64,000 nucleotides of DNA. Source: Heligmosomoides polygyrus polygyrus (Eukaryota; Nematoda; Chromadorea; Rhabditida; Heligmosomidae). A model generated the notes under the pieces. That model made no database searches, was not told the origin of the DNA, and saw nothing but the letters and a program-made list of their open reading frames with translations. The position numbers were made by a program, and so were the translations under genes. Where the stretch lies: contig OX377202.1 of NCBI GenBank assembly GCA_947396885.1, positions 5,084,001-5,148,000 on the forward strand, given 5' to 3'. The first letter of the stretch is position 1, and the number at the start of each line of letters is the position of its first letter. Of this stretch, positions 34,101-40,168 are shown one piece after another.

Positions 34101-35789
34101 CCGGGTAGGCCACATTACTAAAAAGTATTATTTGTAACGAATCCACATGAGACTTACCGAGCGGCCTCTACAGAACAACATGGGACCTAAACAAGAAAAT
34201 TCACAAAGAAAAAGCAAAAAAATTATTTGTTGCGGTTGTAAGTTGTATGCCCTCCTCACCATGGTAGATCCTGGTTATAACATGTCAGCACGCGGCATGC
34301 GGCTTCGTGCGCCCTTCTCACCATGTTAGATCCTGTTTATTACATGTCAGCACGCGGCATGCCTCTATTCCGTCGCTCTTTGCCCGCCGAGACGGTTGTA
34401 AACCGCGGCGATTTTTTGTTTTTTGTTTGTTTGCTCGTTTTTTGGTCTATTTATTTTAGATTCCATCTCGTTCCTTGGGAGCCGCTCGGTCTCAATTCGT
34501 TTTGTTACCTTCCTTTTGTTATGTGGCACACCGGACTAGGATAGATCCGAAAGTCATACTAATCATAGATTTACCTTACACAACCTCGATTGCCCCCGGG
34601 ATGATGTTTCCAGGCGGGCATCCAGCCAGGTAGAAGACTTACAACAATTGCATATTATGACCGTCTCGAAGAGTCTCTGATTTAATCCAAAAGACGCTTG
34701 CCTTGATTCTGAAGATGTTCAGTTTGCTCTCAAAAGCGTCAGGCTTGTTTAGAAGAGTGTCCAATTTGGATTGAAAGGTGTCCGATTTGATTTGAGAACT
34801 GTCCAGTTGGCGTTAAAGTGATATCTCCTTAAGCACTAAAACGGTACCGCACTGCACGTACAGCCGATATCGATTTTCCATGCCGCGCAATCGATATCGG
34901 CGGTTTTCATAGCGCCGCGCCACTTGGCAGCTCAAGTATAAACTATAGGGAATACAACACTCCCACTTATAAAGTCAAATAAGCCAATACCTTTCCAAAC
35001 TTCGAGAAGAACGACTGCAGCTGTGATGAGGTCACCTTTGACGGCACGTTCGCCACTACAACCTTACGCTCTTCTTTTGATTTTGCGTGGAATGCCAGTG
35101 ATGCGTCGAAATCTGGAAGACCCCAATCAAGTGTGGCAGAGGAACCACTAGCAGAGGGGAGCTAACCGTCAGTTTCAGCCGAGTTGAACTGTTGGCCATC
35201 TGCCAACAACATCGGCAGCAACCGCCGATATTTGATGAACTCGGCCGCCGAGTGGGACCATGTTCGCCTGAAACCAAATGACTTTGAGACTTTTGGAGTT
35301 AGAGTACACCCAAGTAGGCCCGGAAAAAGACCAGGACAGAGAAAAATAAAGCCATTAATTAATGCTTTTTAGAAGGAATGCTGGTGGAAAAATATAGTTA
35401 ACAAAATTTTGACGGCATCAAGCTAATGCTTTGCTTCGCCAAAGCTCTTCAAATATCACGCAGTTCATTAAAAATTGAAAAAAAAACTATGGAAGCAGCG
35501 CTTCTTGCTTGAGCTCTCCTCTTCCCTTCCCATTGCATGCCGTGGAAAAAGTACTGCAGGGAAATGAGACAAAGGCTAAACCTACCACAACATCAGCCAG
35601 TCCCTGAACCCAGCACGTTTATTTAGGAGCTTTATAAGGGAATCACCTCACAGCGTTCACTCACCTCAACTTGCCGACGCTGAAAAACCTCGCTCTGGTG
35701 ACGAACGACTGGAACGCTTCCGTCATATCGTTCAGACCTTTGCTCTCCAGATTTTGACCATGTAGGCGTCGTAACGCTTTGAACATCGT
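18972..35789 (-). CDS. RRM / F-box / leucine-rich-repeat protein gene, 18 exons, 5' end missing
   Basis: Eighteen exons, all on the minus strand and listed separately, join in consistent phase to about 667 residues plus a TAA stop. Domain order: N-terminal region (about residues 1-95), RRM (about 93-180) with RNP2-like VVVANV and RNP1-like CGMATITF, a Lys/Ser/Thr-rich linker, an F-box (about 222-262: LDEIAPNALERIAAYL, then VSKRC), a short spacer, and about eleven LRRs rich in LxLSG/LRxC patterns, then a beta-rich tail. F-box proteins usually bind Skp1 and recruit targets to SCF ubiquitin ligases, and LRRs usually bind the target. The RRM suggests an RNA or RNP connection (inference). I know F-box/LRR proteins well but do not recognise this three-domain order. 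No initiator ATG was found upstream of 35789. Introns range from about 60 bp to over 3 kb and are full of transposons. Confidence 0.85.
19492..19962. mobile_element. GGATCTATCC element, diverged subfamily
   Basis: Same ends and layout, but the interior is more like the copies at 11842 and 60214 (CACGGAGCCGCTTC, TTTGTCTGTTTATAACC). No target duplication is visible, consistent with age. Confidence 0.78.
20725..20840. repeat. Half of a GGGGCCGGATTC MITE
   Basis: CAGGGGCGAGCTTCATCAATG and the first arm are present (TTACAGCAATTTAACGGAGAA), the second arm is missing. Confidence 0.65.
21021..21199. mobile_element. GGGGCCGGATTC MITE copy
   Basis: GGGGCGAGATTCATCAACGAC and complement GTCGTTGAAGAATCTCGCTCC. 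Most like the half copy at 20725. Intron between exons 17 and 18. Confidence 0.82.
21316..21483. mobile_element. GGGGCCGGATTC MITE copy
   Basis: GGGCCGGATTCATCAACGAC and complement; interior GATAACGCGGCTTATCGCCC against GATAAGCCGCGCTATC. Intron between exons 17 and 18. Confidence 0.84.
21580..21636 (-). CDS. Exon 17: last LRR segment
   Basis: Acceptor TTTCCAG, donor GTGAGCA. Encodes ITNESVQEFIKGFPTEEGK, 19 codons, completing the LRR begun in exon 16 (SGSIL|ITNESV). Confidence 0.82.
21750..21926 (-). CDS. Exon 16: LRRs, longest exon
   Basis: Acceptor TCTTCCAG, donor GTGAGCA. 59 codons: LDLSSLAAVRSGVLLEV..., LLQLRNCVYLSDDGVKGL and LRHLDLSGSIL. Three LRR segments. Confidence 0.86.
21985..22141 (-). 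CDS. Exon 15: LRRs
   Basis: Acceptor GTTCCAG, donor GTACGCT. Encodes LDFNPLVNDAFLISVC... to ...AIAQLTELEQ with LxTLSLSN. It begins with one base that completes an Ala codon from exon 14. Confidence 0.83.
22197..22344. mobile_element. Palindromic MITE in intron
   Basis: CTGTTCATAGTCTGCGACGGGA and complement TCTTGTCGCAGACTATGAACA, with central ATCGATATGTATG. Intron between exons 14 and 15. Confidence 0.75.
22475..22594 (-). CDS. Exon 14: LRR
   Basis: Acceptor GATTTTCAG, donor GTAAGTG. Encodes MISRMLCDLRVFTLCG... to ...SNMTALVEL plus two bases. It is separated from exon 13 by a 3-kb intron that carries a DD37D transposon remnant and two palindromic repeats. Confidence 0.82.
22810..22957. mobile_element. 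PIF-like palindromic MITE, TTA duplication
   Basis: GGGCATGTTCATACTTCGCGACGG with complement CCGTCGCGAAGTACGAAGAGACCC, flanked by TTA on both sides. In the intron between exons 13 and 14. Confidence 0.82.
23421..23894. repeat. Foldback repeat in intron
   Basis: Arms 23421 to about 23640 and about 23685-23894 are inverse complements (CCAGGAGACTATCTCAACGG against its complement; CTCTGCGCAGAGTT in both). The loop holds a half-tRNA-like stretch on the minus strand (GTGGCGCAGTGGGTAGAG). Lies between exons 13 and 14. Confidence 0.85.
24233..25453 (+). mobile_element. DD37D mariner-like remnant with duplicated inverted 3' end
   Basis: Begins TACAGGGTGCGTAAAAAGT and ends in the complementary TACGCACCCTGTA, with TA at the ends. 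About 380 bp of the left end is the inverse complement of the right end, and both arms encode the last part of the transposase (DVDYLRSTVDAF..., LRLCIRSK). The left end is therefore a copied, inverted 3' end and the 5' half of the gene is gone. It sits in the intron between exons 13 and 14 of the RRM/F-box/LRR gene. Confidence 0.82.
24719..24954 (+). pseudogene. DD37D transposase core fragment
   Basis: Reads KPYVFRQDQTPAQ, then, after frameshifts, DWCRASLKDFISAEEW and LNPLNYSIWEILENNACAT. This matches the QD(S/T)APAH ... SPDLNPLDYSIW core of DD37D-type Tc1/mariner transposases. Catalytic SPDLNPLD has become RPNLNPLN. Frame breaks and lost residues make it inactive. Confidence 0.75.
25460..25592. 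repeat. Palindromic MITE remnant
   Basis: TTTATGCTTCAGTCGACCGTCGGCG near 25457 is mirrored by CGCCGACTGGCGACTGAAGTATAAACC ending near 25582. Lies directly after the DD37D remnant, in the same intron. Confidence 0.6.
25653..25774 (-). CDS. Exon 13: Cys-type LRRs
   Basis: Acceptor AATACAG, donor GTGGGTT. Encodes LYLDGCLHIDEMALEDL... and LKELRVNDCYKITDENL. The strongest LRR exon: two consecutive 26-residue units with the LxLxxC-xItD signature. Confidence 0.88.
25833..25946 (-). CDS. Exon 12: Cys-type LRR
   Basis: Acceptor AATTTAG, donor GTGGGTT. Encodes AFWYLIKGCGRCLQFIDLRG... to ...LFGNQLEQ, 38 codons in phase 0. The CxxCLxFIDLRGCRRL pattern is that of cysteine-containing LRRs found in FBXL proteins. 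Confidence 0.83.
26181..26678. mobile_element. GGATCTATCC element in intron
   Basis: Perfect 8-bp duplication GGATAAAC at 26173-26180 and 26679-26686. Lies in the intron between exons 11 and 12 of the RRM/F-box/LRR gene. Poly-G and poly-C tracts of 10 or more bases follow each end. Confidence 0.88.
26785..27085. repeat. Head-to-head pair of tRNA-like sequences
   Basis: Minus strand 26785-26869 and plus strand 26994-27065 carry the same tRNA-like sequence (GGTGTAATGG...; B-box GGTTCGAGTCC) with flanks GTTTTGATCGCA in inverted order. Related to the copies at 3258 and 44138. Intron between exons 11 and 12. Confidence 0.78.
27410..28352. repeat. 0.94-kb foldback with tRNA-like arms
   Basis: Arms begin and end with GAAGTATGAACGG and complement. 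tRNA-like stretches at plus 27632-27707 (TTGGCGCAGTGGATAGGG; B-box-like GGTTCGGTCCTC) and minus 28061-28134. The arms differ by scattered substitutions. Loop around 27880. Intron between exons 11 and 12. Confidence 0.86.
28438..28548 (-). CDS. Exon 11: LRR
   Basis: Acceptor ATTACAG, donor GTGCGTT. Encodes LDLSGVRASWEALCDL... to ...LTYRDMDNASDK, 37 whole codons in phase 0. One LRR followed by the start of another. Confidence 0.83.
28720..28836 (-). CDS. Exon 10: LRRs 1-2, followed by a GC donor
   Basis: Acceptor TCTTTCAG. The donor is AG|GCAAGT instead of AG|GTAAGT: a GC-AG intron, a minor class that is well known in nematodes. Encodes AILRRAGVHLKSLDVSG... and ...IIAASCPLLEE. The next exon begins LDLSG, so the two join into a textbook LRR (CPLLEE|LDLSG), which supports the GC donor. 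Confidence 0.82.
29007..29093 (-). CDS. Exon 9: F-box end and spacer
   Basis: Acceptor TTTACAG, donor GTAAGCA. Encodes SWSLVPKLVLARDCDG... to ...FRNNHLK. The W-x-L-V-x-K-L start is usual for the end of an F-box leading into LRRs. Confidence 0.82.
29222..29242 (+). repeat. Poly-G tract
   Basis: About 16 consecutive G. Others of 10 or more G or C lie near 5111, 14045, 15097, 19510, 26201, 26651, 29768, 30334, 46436, 46890, 59293 and 60230. Most, but not all, sit just inside ends of the GGATCTATCC family or in palindromic MITEs. Confidence 0.85.
29751..29899. mobile_element. PIF-like palindromic MITE, TTA duplication
   Basis: Left end AGGCCTAGTTTGGGTTCCCC, right end AAGTATAAACTAGGG, TTA at 29748-29750 and 29900-29902. 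Arms are rich in CGCGCGGC. Intron between exons 8 and 9. Confidence 0.72.
30104..30223 (-). CDS. Exon 8: F-box
   Basis: Acceptor TTCTTTAG, donor GTGAGTG. One 40-codon exon holds nearly the whole F-box: LDEIAPNALERIAAYLPVND then RMERVSKRCMEASMK. The pattern of Pro, Leu, hydrophobic i/i+3 spacing and VSKRC matches the Skp1-binding fold. Confidence 0.85.
30668..30905 (-). repeat. tRNA-headed SINE in intron
   Basis: Minus strand: head GGAGCGCGGTCGTAAAAG near 30885, body ending CAAATTAGCCTACAGGAC. Diverged. Intron between exons 7 and 8. Confidence 0.6.
31001..31083. repeat. Compact palindrome
   Basis: CCACGAAGGCATTCCAGGCTCA and complement, with CTCTCGAAGAGTGGCGCGCTGC in the middle: one long hairpin with a small loop. 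Intron between exons 7 and 8. Confidence 0.8.
31141..31285. mobile_element. PIF-like palindromic MITE, TTA duplication
   Basis: Left GCCCTAGCTTGTAGTTG, right TGTATAAACTAGGA, flanked by TTA (31138-31140, 31286-31288). Contains GATATCGATCGGACGGCGCG. Intron between exons 7 and 8. Confidence 0.68.
31289..31452. mobile_element. Palindromic MITE abutting the previous one
   Basis: Begins CGCCCTGTTCATGGTTCGCG and ends with a partial complement (CGCGAACTATGACCA). The left TTA is shared with the neighbour. Carries an 11-base G run. Intron between exons 7 and 8. Confidence 0.6.
31603..31679 (-). CDS. Exon 7: Ser/Thr/Asn-rich linker
   Basis: Acceptor CATTCAG, donor GTGAGTC. Encodes (D)EMYDLSRASSNQSLAST... 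ending SGYE. Low-complexity and Ser-rich, probably disordered and possibly phosphorylated (inference) between the RRM and the F-box. Confidence 0.78.
31749..31803 (-). CDS. Exon 6: basic linker
   Basis: Acceptor ATTTCAG, donor GTACGGC. Encodes YVSKRKGGKGVVLTDDTK plus one base. A short, positively charged linker after the RRM. At 55 bp it is the smallest exon of the gene. Confidence 0.78.
31914..31995 (-). CDS. Exon 5: RRM helix 2 and beta4
   Basis: Acceptor TTTCAAG, donor GTTAGTT. Encodes KAEDAVKAKNAPREEL... and YEQYMVVSA, matching RRM helix 2 (AEDA-KA) and the last strand. The join to exon 4 restores a Lys codon across the splice. Confidence 0.8.
32065..32165 (-). CDS. Exon 4: RRM beta2-beta3 with RNP1
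   Basis: Acceptor TTTCTAG, donor GTACGAT. Encodes VSHCSLPREDRRHSL... and the RNP1-like stretch KNCGMATITF. Another frame in this exon is also open over its full length, but only this frame fits the phase of both neighbours and the RRM pattern. The canonical aromatic at RNP1 position 3 is replaced by Met. Confidence 0.82.
32333..33393. repeat. 1.06-kb foldback with tRNA-like arms
   Basis: Ends AGGGAACTGTCTGAACGG and complement. tRNA-like stretches at plus 32523-32597 (GTGGCGCAGCGGTAGAG, B-box GGGTTCGGTTCCC) and minus 33138-33212. The loop is around 32860. The open frames across the arms are mirror images of each other, so they are not evidence of coding. Intron between exons 3 and 4. Confidence 0.87.
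33600..34075. repeat. Foldback-like element fragment in intron
   Basis: Shares TAAAAATTGCCGCC, ATGGCGCGACCTCTTAT and GGTAAGTAACG...ACACTATCAATCA features with the family. Also 21-bp units at 32253-32332 and 33395-33480 on either side of the foldback at 32333. Intron between exons 3 and 4. Confidence 0.5.
34087..34548. mobile_element. GGATCTATCC element in intron
   Basis: Perfect 8-bp duplication GAAAGTCA at 34079-34086 and 34549-34556. Lies in the intron between exons 3 and 4. This copy lacks the long poly-G tract, which shows that the tract varies between copies. Confidence 0.88.
34825..34950. repeat. GATATCG-rich palindrome remnant
   Basis: Contains GCCGATATCGATTTTCCATG and the mirrored GCAATCGATATCGGCGGTTT, then AGTATAAACTATAGGG as a right end. 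Intron between exons 3 and 4. Confidence 0.55.
34991..35112 (-). CDS. Exon 3: first half of RRM
   Basis: Acceptor CTTCCAG, donor GTATTGG. Encodes the RRM beta1 strand and RNP2-like motif (RKVVVANVP) and helix 1 (SSQLQSFFSKFGK). A GTGACC inside the exon after VPSK is not used, because the reading continues in frame as a normal RRM. Confidence 0.85.
35167..35267 (-). CDS. Exon 2 of RRM/F-box/LRR gene
   Basis: Acceptor GTTTCAG, donor GTTAGC. Encodes RTWSHSAAEFIKYRRLL... to ...NSAETD with one base on the left and one on the right, matching both neighbours. Continues the N-terminal helical region and ends in an acidic stretch before the RRM. Confidence 0.8.
35665..35789 (-). CDS. Exon 1 (first found) of RRM/F-box/LRR gene
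   Basis: Bounded by acceptor TTTTAG and donor GTGAGTG. Encodes TMFKALRRLHGQ... to ...FFSVGKL, leaving two bases that complete an Arg with exon 2. Basic and helical, no known domain. It starts at a splice acceptor, so the true start codon lies further upstream or in an exon I could not find. Confidence 0.75.
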
Positions 35790-36484
35790 CTAAAAGCAGA
35801 GAAACTACGTTGTACTTATATGGCACAATACTGCACAAATCTCCTTACCAGTGACTTCACAAACTACGTCATGGACCTAAAACAGCCCGTTGCTTAGTTT
35901 TGCTTCAAGTAAAAATTCGATTTCTACCAGTATTTAATATGAAACCCCTTGAGGGTGATGGTAGTAGGATTATGCGTAACTTGCTGCGTGGCGCTGTACC
36001 GTGAACACAATCGATATCGATTCATTGGCTACTCAGAGAGCCAGGGGCAACAAGTGCTGGACAATCCGCCGTCGATTTTTGCTAGAAATCGCTGGGCAAG
36101 CAGCACTGGACGACGCCTCGTGGGTTATGTCATATAAATAGTAATCTAATATTGTTAACAATCACCTGTTGTTATCATTTATTGCTACTCATTATTGCTT
36201 TTTATTATACAAGTGCTCCGACGCGCCTAACGGCGTGTCTCGCACTTGCGCTCTTCGCGCGACTTTGTAGCATCACTGACCTTTGGAAAGTAGTTTTTGT
36301 AAAACATGAAATTTGCTGGCATCTAGGACTTGGTGCGTACTTTATCGGCATAAAGCCCTTCACCACTTCGATACCTTCATCATAGACTTTGTGCTGCGCA
36401 GTACTTCTGTCCCTCAGGTTGTTCCTCCGCAATCGCTCTCATGCTCAACAGCTAGCGTTTCAAGTTGTCGTTGACATGCCTTCC

Positions 36485-37060
36485 GAAGCCAGGTTCCCCT
36501 CTCTCTTTTGTTCTTACTGGAGCTGCTGGTCCGCCCTTACTGGTCCTCCCTCCCCCTCTTTAGTCCCCTACCTTCCTGGTCCCAATACTGGCCCACTTCT
36601 TTGTTTCCACTATTGACCCCTAGTGGTCTCTTCCTGCTTGTTTCCCTGTCCTGGCCCTCCTCCAGGTTGTTCCTTCCTTCCTGGTCGCTCTTCTGGTCCA
36701 CCCTTGAGGTTCCCCTTACTGCCCTTCTCCACCTCCCCTTAGTGGCCCTACCATGCTTACGGCAGACGTAGGTGACACGATTCAGAATCAATACGCTTGT
36801 TGCGCGACGTAAGGGACCAGTCTTCTGGATCAAGAAGCTCAGAAGCGCGCACAGTCGCCGCTGTGTCGAGCATGAAGAGGCTATGCATATGACAAATTCC
36901 TTGTCCTCCGTATGAATTCACTTACGGCTCCCTTCTTATTGGTTCCCCGTCCTGGTCCCGCCTTCAGGTCCCTTCTTCCAGGTAGATTCCTCCCATACCT
37001 CAAACTCCTTGGGATCCTCCCTACTACTCTACCTCTGGTGATGGTGATAGGTGGTGATAT
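36485..37060. repeat. Pyrimidine-rich minisatellite-like tract
   Basis: Plus strand dense in CCTTCCTGGTCCC, TCCCCTCTCT and TGGTCC-type units, with the pieces at 36490-36765 and 36930-37040 similar. Open frames in it are low-complexity. A strong purine/pyrimidine strand asymmetry. Confidence 0.6.
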
Positions 37061-37248
37061 CTCACTTAGGTTAGATCACTCGACCGCTCTCGCTGTGGAT
37101 AACGCGGCGTACCTCACTTAGGTTAGATCACTTGACGGACAAACTCTTTTATTACCATCGCTCATTGTTACGATTTATTATTTAAAGTTATTAAATACAT
37201 TATTATTTATTTTTATTTACTGTTGTTGTTGTTGTTAGGATAGGAGGG

Positions 37249-37434
37249 GATGGCCTAAACGTCGGTTTGTTTTTAATTCGTGTGCTGCCGTCATCTCACC
37301 CATAACGTCAGAACAAGCGCAGCACAATAGGGGGTCTTGGCCAGAACGTCGGTTTGTTCCCACTCTTTGTGCCGCTATTGCTTCCAACACAACGGCAGGA
37401 CAAGCGCAGCACAAGAGGGAATCTCGGCCAGGAG
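37249..37434 (+). repeat. Tandem duplication of about 100 bp
   Basis: Two diverged units: GGCCTAAACGTCGGTTTGTT...ACAAGCGCAGCACAATAGG and GGCCAGAACGTCGGTTTGTT...ACAAGCGCAGCACAAGAGG. Confidence 0.7.
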
Positions 37435-38084
37435 GTTGCGCCAACGATCCAGGTGTCCTGTGCTCATCGGCCCGTTTTCACGACGTCGCCCGGTGTTCTA
37501 GGACAAGACCTGTGTTCGTACTGTGTTCGGTCAGCAAAGCTCTCACAGTATTTGCATGCTTCCATTCTGCCGAGCTGCTAAGCTTAAACTCTCTTTAAGA
37601 GTTTAAAGTTAGAGCTTACTACCGTCTAGACAGTTTAAACTCCCAAGAGACCCCCAAGAGTTAGAGCTGCCATAAATTCTACACATTTAATCATAAAAAG
37701 CAGTATAGGAAATCTACACGAAAAGCGTCTACAAATTCAGAAACACTGAAAGAAAATATTGAGCGAATTAAGCCGCAGCATATAACAGGAAGCTTCAAAG
37801 GGCCTTTAAATTATATTTTGATTGATTATTTATCGATATACTGGCCTTTGAACAGCAGCACCGTCAGCGCTTGCTGCTCCTTCAGTTGCTACCACATACA
37901 CATCAAACTTTTCGGCCGTCTATTGAAGCGTATCGGTCTCCCATTTTCCAAAAATTGTTTGTTTCATTAAGATTTATTCGTCCATTCACGGTTGAATGCA
38001 AAAAGCTTTAGCTGACATGCCAGAAAATTTGGGAAAGCTCAAAGTAAAGGCGGAATATTGACGACATCACCGCAACAAACTCGC

Positions 38085-38135
38085 CCGAGAAGGCAACAGG
38101 TTGCTGGTTCAAATCTCAGTTCAGGCCTTGTCTTT
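38085..38135 (+). repeat. B-box-like fragment
   Basis: GGTTGCTGGTTCAAATCTCAG has a B-box-like GGTTCAAATCT with a partial tRNA-like upstream. Too short to call a gene. Confidence 0.25.
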
Positions 38136-38169
38136 TGCTTATACCTCAGTTTCATCAATGTGTCAAGGC

Positions 38170-38373
38170 AGATCTATCCTAATGGATGGGTGGGGGGAGG
38201 GCACTTCACTCAGTCCTTATGACAACGACAATAAAATTGGAAGCGAATGGCACTTCACTCAGTCCTTATGACAACGACAATAAAATTGGAAGCGAAATGT
38301 AAGCCTAGGAGAGGACCTTCCCTTTTTAATTTCCTACTTACAGCGGTGCCCCCCTCCGACTAGGACAGATTCG
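38170..38373. mobile_element. Short GGATCTATCC element, internally deleted
   Basis: Ends AGATCTATCCTAATGG and CCGACTAGGACAGATTC with flanks GTCAAGGC and GTCAAGAC. Only 204 bp; the interior is replaced by a 49-bp unit present twice in tandem. Confidence 0.65.
38200..38297. repeat. 49-bp perfect tandem duplication
   Basis: The unit beginning GGCACTTCACTCAGTCC occurs at 38200-38248 and again at 38249-38297 without differences, inside the short element at 38170. A recent duplication. Confidence 0.9.
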
Positions 38374-38946
38374 GTCAAGACACATAGAAGGGATAGCAGT
38401 TTGTGGGCGTATGCATACTGAGGAGATATTGGAGGCCAAATTAAACGTCAATCCAATGGCCTTGAACGCTGAGTACCAATACTATGAACTTTGACGAGAC
38501 TGGTGCAGAGAGCCGCGATCTGTGCAGTGATTCATCTTCGGCTTTTCGTGATGAAGAGATCGATTTTTCCAAGCCGACTTAGCTATTCGTATCTCTACGT
38601 GGCAGGCAAGAAGCGAATCCTGTACAAGGATATTCTGAGCGCTGAGGTCAAATGGCTATTTTTCCTATATATCAGTCAATTTTCATGAAAAAGAAAAACC
38701 TTTAACGTTTCATCTAATGGTCCTTTTACGAAGGAGAGCATCTTCAAGTTTCTTTTGGCCTTTCACTGAAATGCTGAAATTCTATAAAATCATATGTGCT
38801 TTACATCAGTAGGCGCTGAAGTAGCTAAACACGGTGTATTACTTTAGAGGATTTTTTGGTGATATTTTCTGTTTTATTGGTTTTAGTTTTCGACTTCTAT
38901 TTTCAAATGACCATAGGTTTCGTTTATGACTAGAAATTTTACTTAA

Positions 38947-39339
38947 CACTTTGACGACCACGCGATTTTCGCATGTCTGGCGCGTGGGACCAATCAGTTT
39001 CTTTTCTGCAACATCGAGTGTTGTTTGTTAATTGAAGCCACTACTTGTCAAAAGGATCAATAAAGCAGTTACCGAAAATTGTCCTCATGGGCCACGCTTT
39101 TTATCTAGAAATGAAGTACTCATATCACAAAAAGATTCCTTGGGAAGATTTGAATCCAACTAGAAAAATCAATTAAATACGACGCCGTGTCACACAGTCC
39201 CACGCGGCCAAAAGAGTGTGACACGCCATCGTGTCACACGGTCCCACGCGACCAGAGGGATGTGACACGACATCGTGTCACACGGTCCCACGCGACCAGA
39301 GGGATGTGACACGACATCTGTCACACGGCCATCAACGTG
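38947..39339. mobile_element. piggyBac-like MITE, TTAA target
   Basis: Flanked by TTAA (38943-38946, 39340-39343). Ends CACTTTGACGACCACGCG and CGTGTGGCC-ATCAACGTG are inverted copies. TTAA plus a CAC/CCC-TTTGAC end is a piggyBac trait. Carries the tandem array at 39187. No transposase. Confidence 0.72.
39187..39328. repeat. 44-bp tandem repeat, about 3.2 units
   Basis: Unit starts GTGTCACACGGTCCCACGCG and ends GATGTGACACGACATC; units 2 and 3 are almost identical. Each unit boundary is palindromic (TGTGACACG...CGTGTCACA), so the array can form cruciforms. Confidence 0.88.
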
Positions 39340-40168
39340 TTAAGTAGCACGAAAGTGCAAACAAAAAAATCCGCTTCATGTGCCATGCATACCGAGGGTA
39401 TTAAAGAAGCTCTGTAGGTTTTTTTACTGGCTTGACCCACCTAACTTGAACAGCTCCGATCTATCCGATATATTTGTTAATAAAACAATCCATAAAGTGA
39501 GTAGTAGACAGTAAAGAGCCTAACATCTTTAAATTGGCTTTTTTAAAAACAAACACAGGACATATGACCATCGGCATTTTTGAAAAGTTCCTTTTTTCAT
39601 CTTTGAGAAATCTTAGGATGATCGACACGCAGTCAGATGTAGTCAGTGCCCGACTAGAGATAAAGGTATGGGTGATTTTCACTTGAACGAATCCCCGCAT
39701 GGCTCAGTTAACTGATTTTTCGGCGAAAATGGGCTCGGAGGGGGGGGGGAGGTCATTATGTAGGGCAGCCCTATGAAAACTTCTCGTGTTGTACGAAATT
39801 GAGCATTTTGTGCAGCACTGGTGTGTTCTACCTCAGTAGCAAACTGATCTAGGCCATTTCTGATGTAATTGAACATCCATGTGTCTTCCTACGAAGAAGA
39901 ATATCCACTGAGCACATGCTGACTCCTTCCTCGAGCCTATCTGCGCCGATTTTTCTTTTAATCGACTGCCGGATATCCGACTCGGACGGGAATCCCGATT
40001 GGTTTCGATGGATCTGAATCATCCGGAAACCCGATCTGGAGAAACTCACCCTTATCTGGATCACCCTATGATCCGAATTCTCCAAAAAATGTCGTTATCT
40101 GGATGGTCCATTTATGCGGGGTTTGTAAAAATGATTGGTTCGGATTATCCTAATCGCCGTTGGATCTA

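Noticed and set aside
36205..36432. An upstream exon reading AQHKVYDEGIEVVKGF...
   Set aside because: Splice-like edges exist, but its end phase does not fit exon 1 and it borders low-complexity DNA. It may still be part of the missing 5' end, so it is noted here only.
39187..39328. A CRISPR array
   Set aside because: Units follow one another without unique spacers and are themselves palindromic at the joints; it is a tandem repeat inside a TTAA-flanked element.
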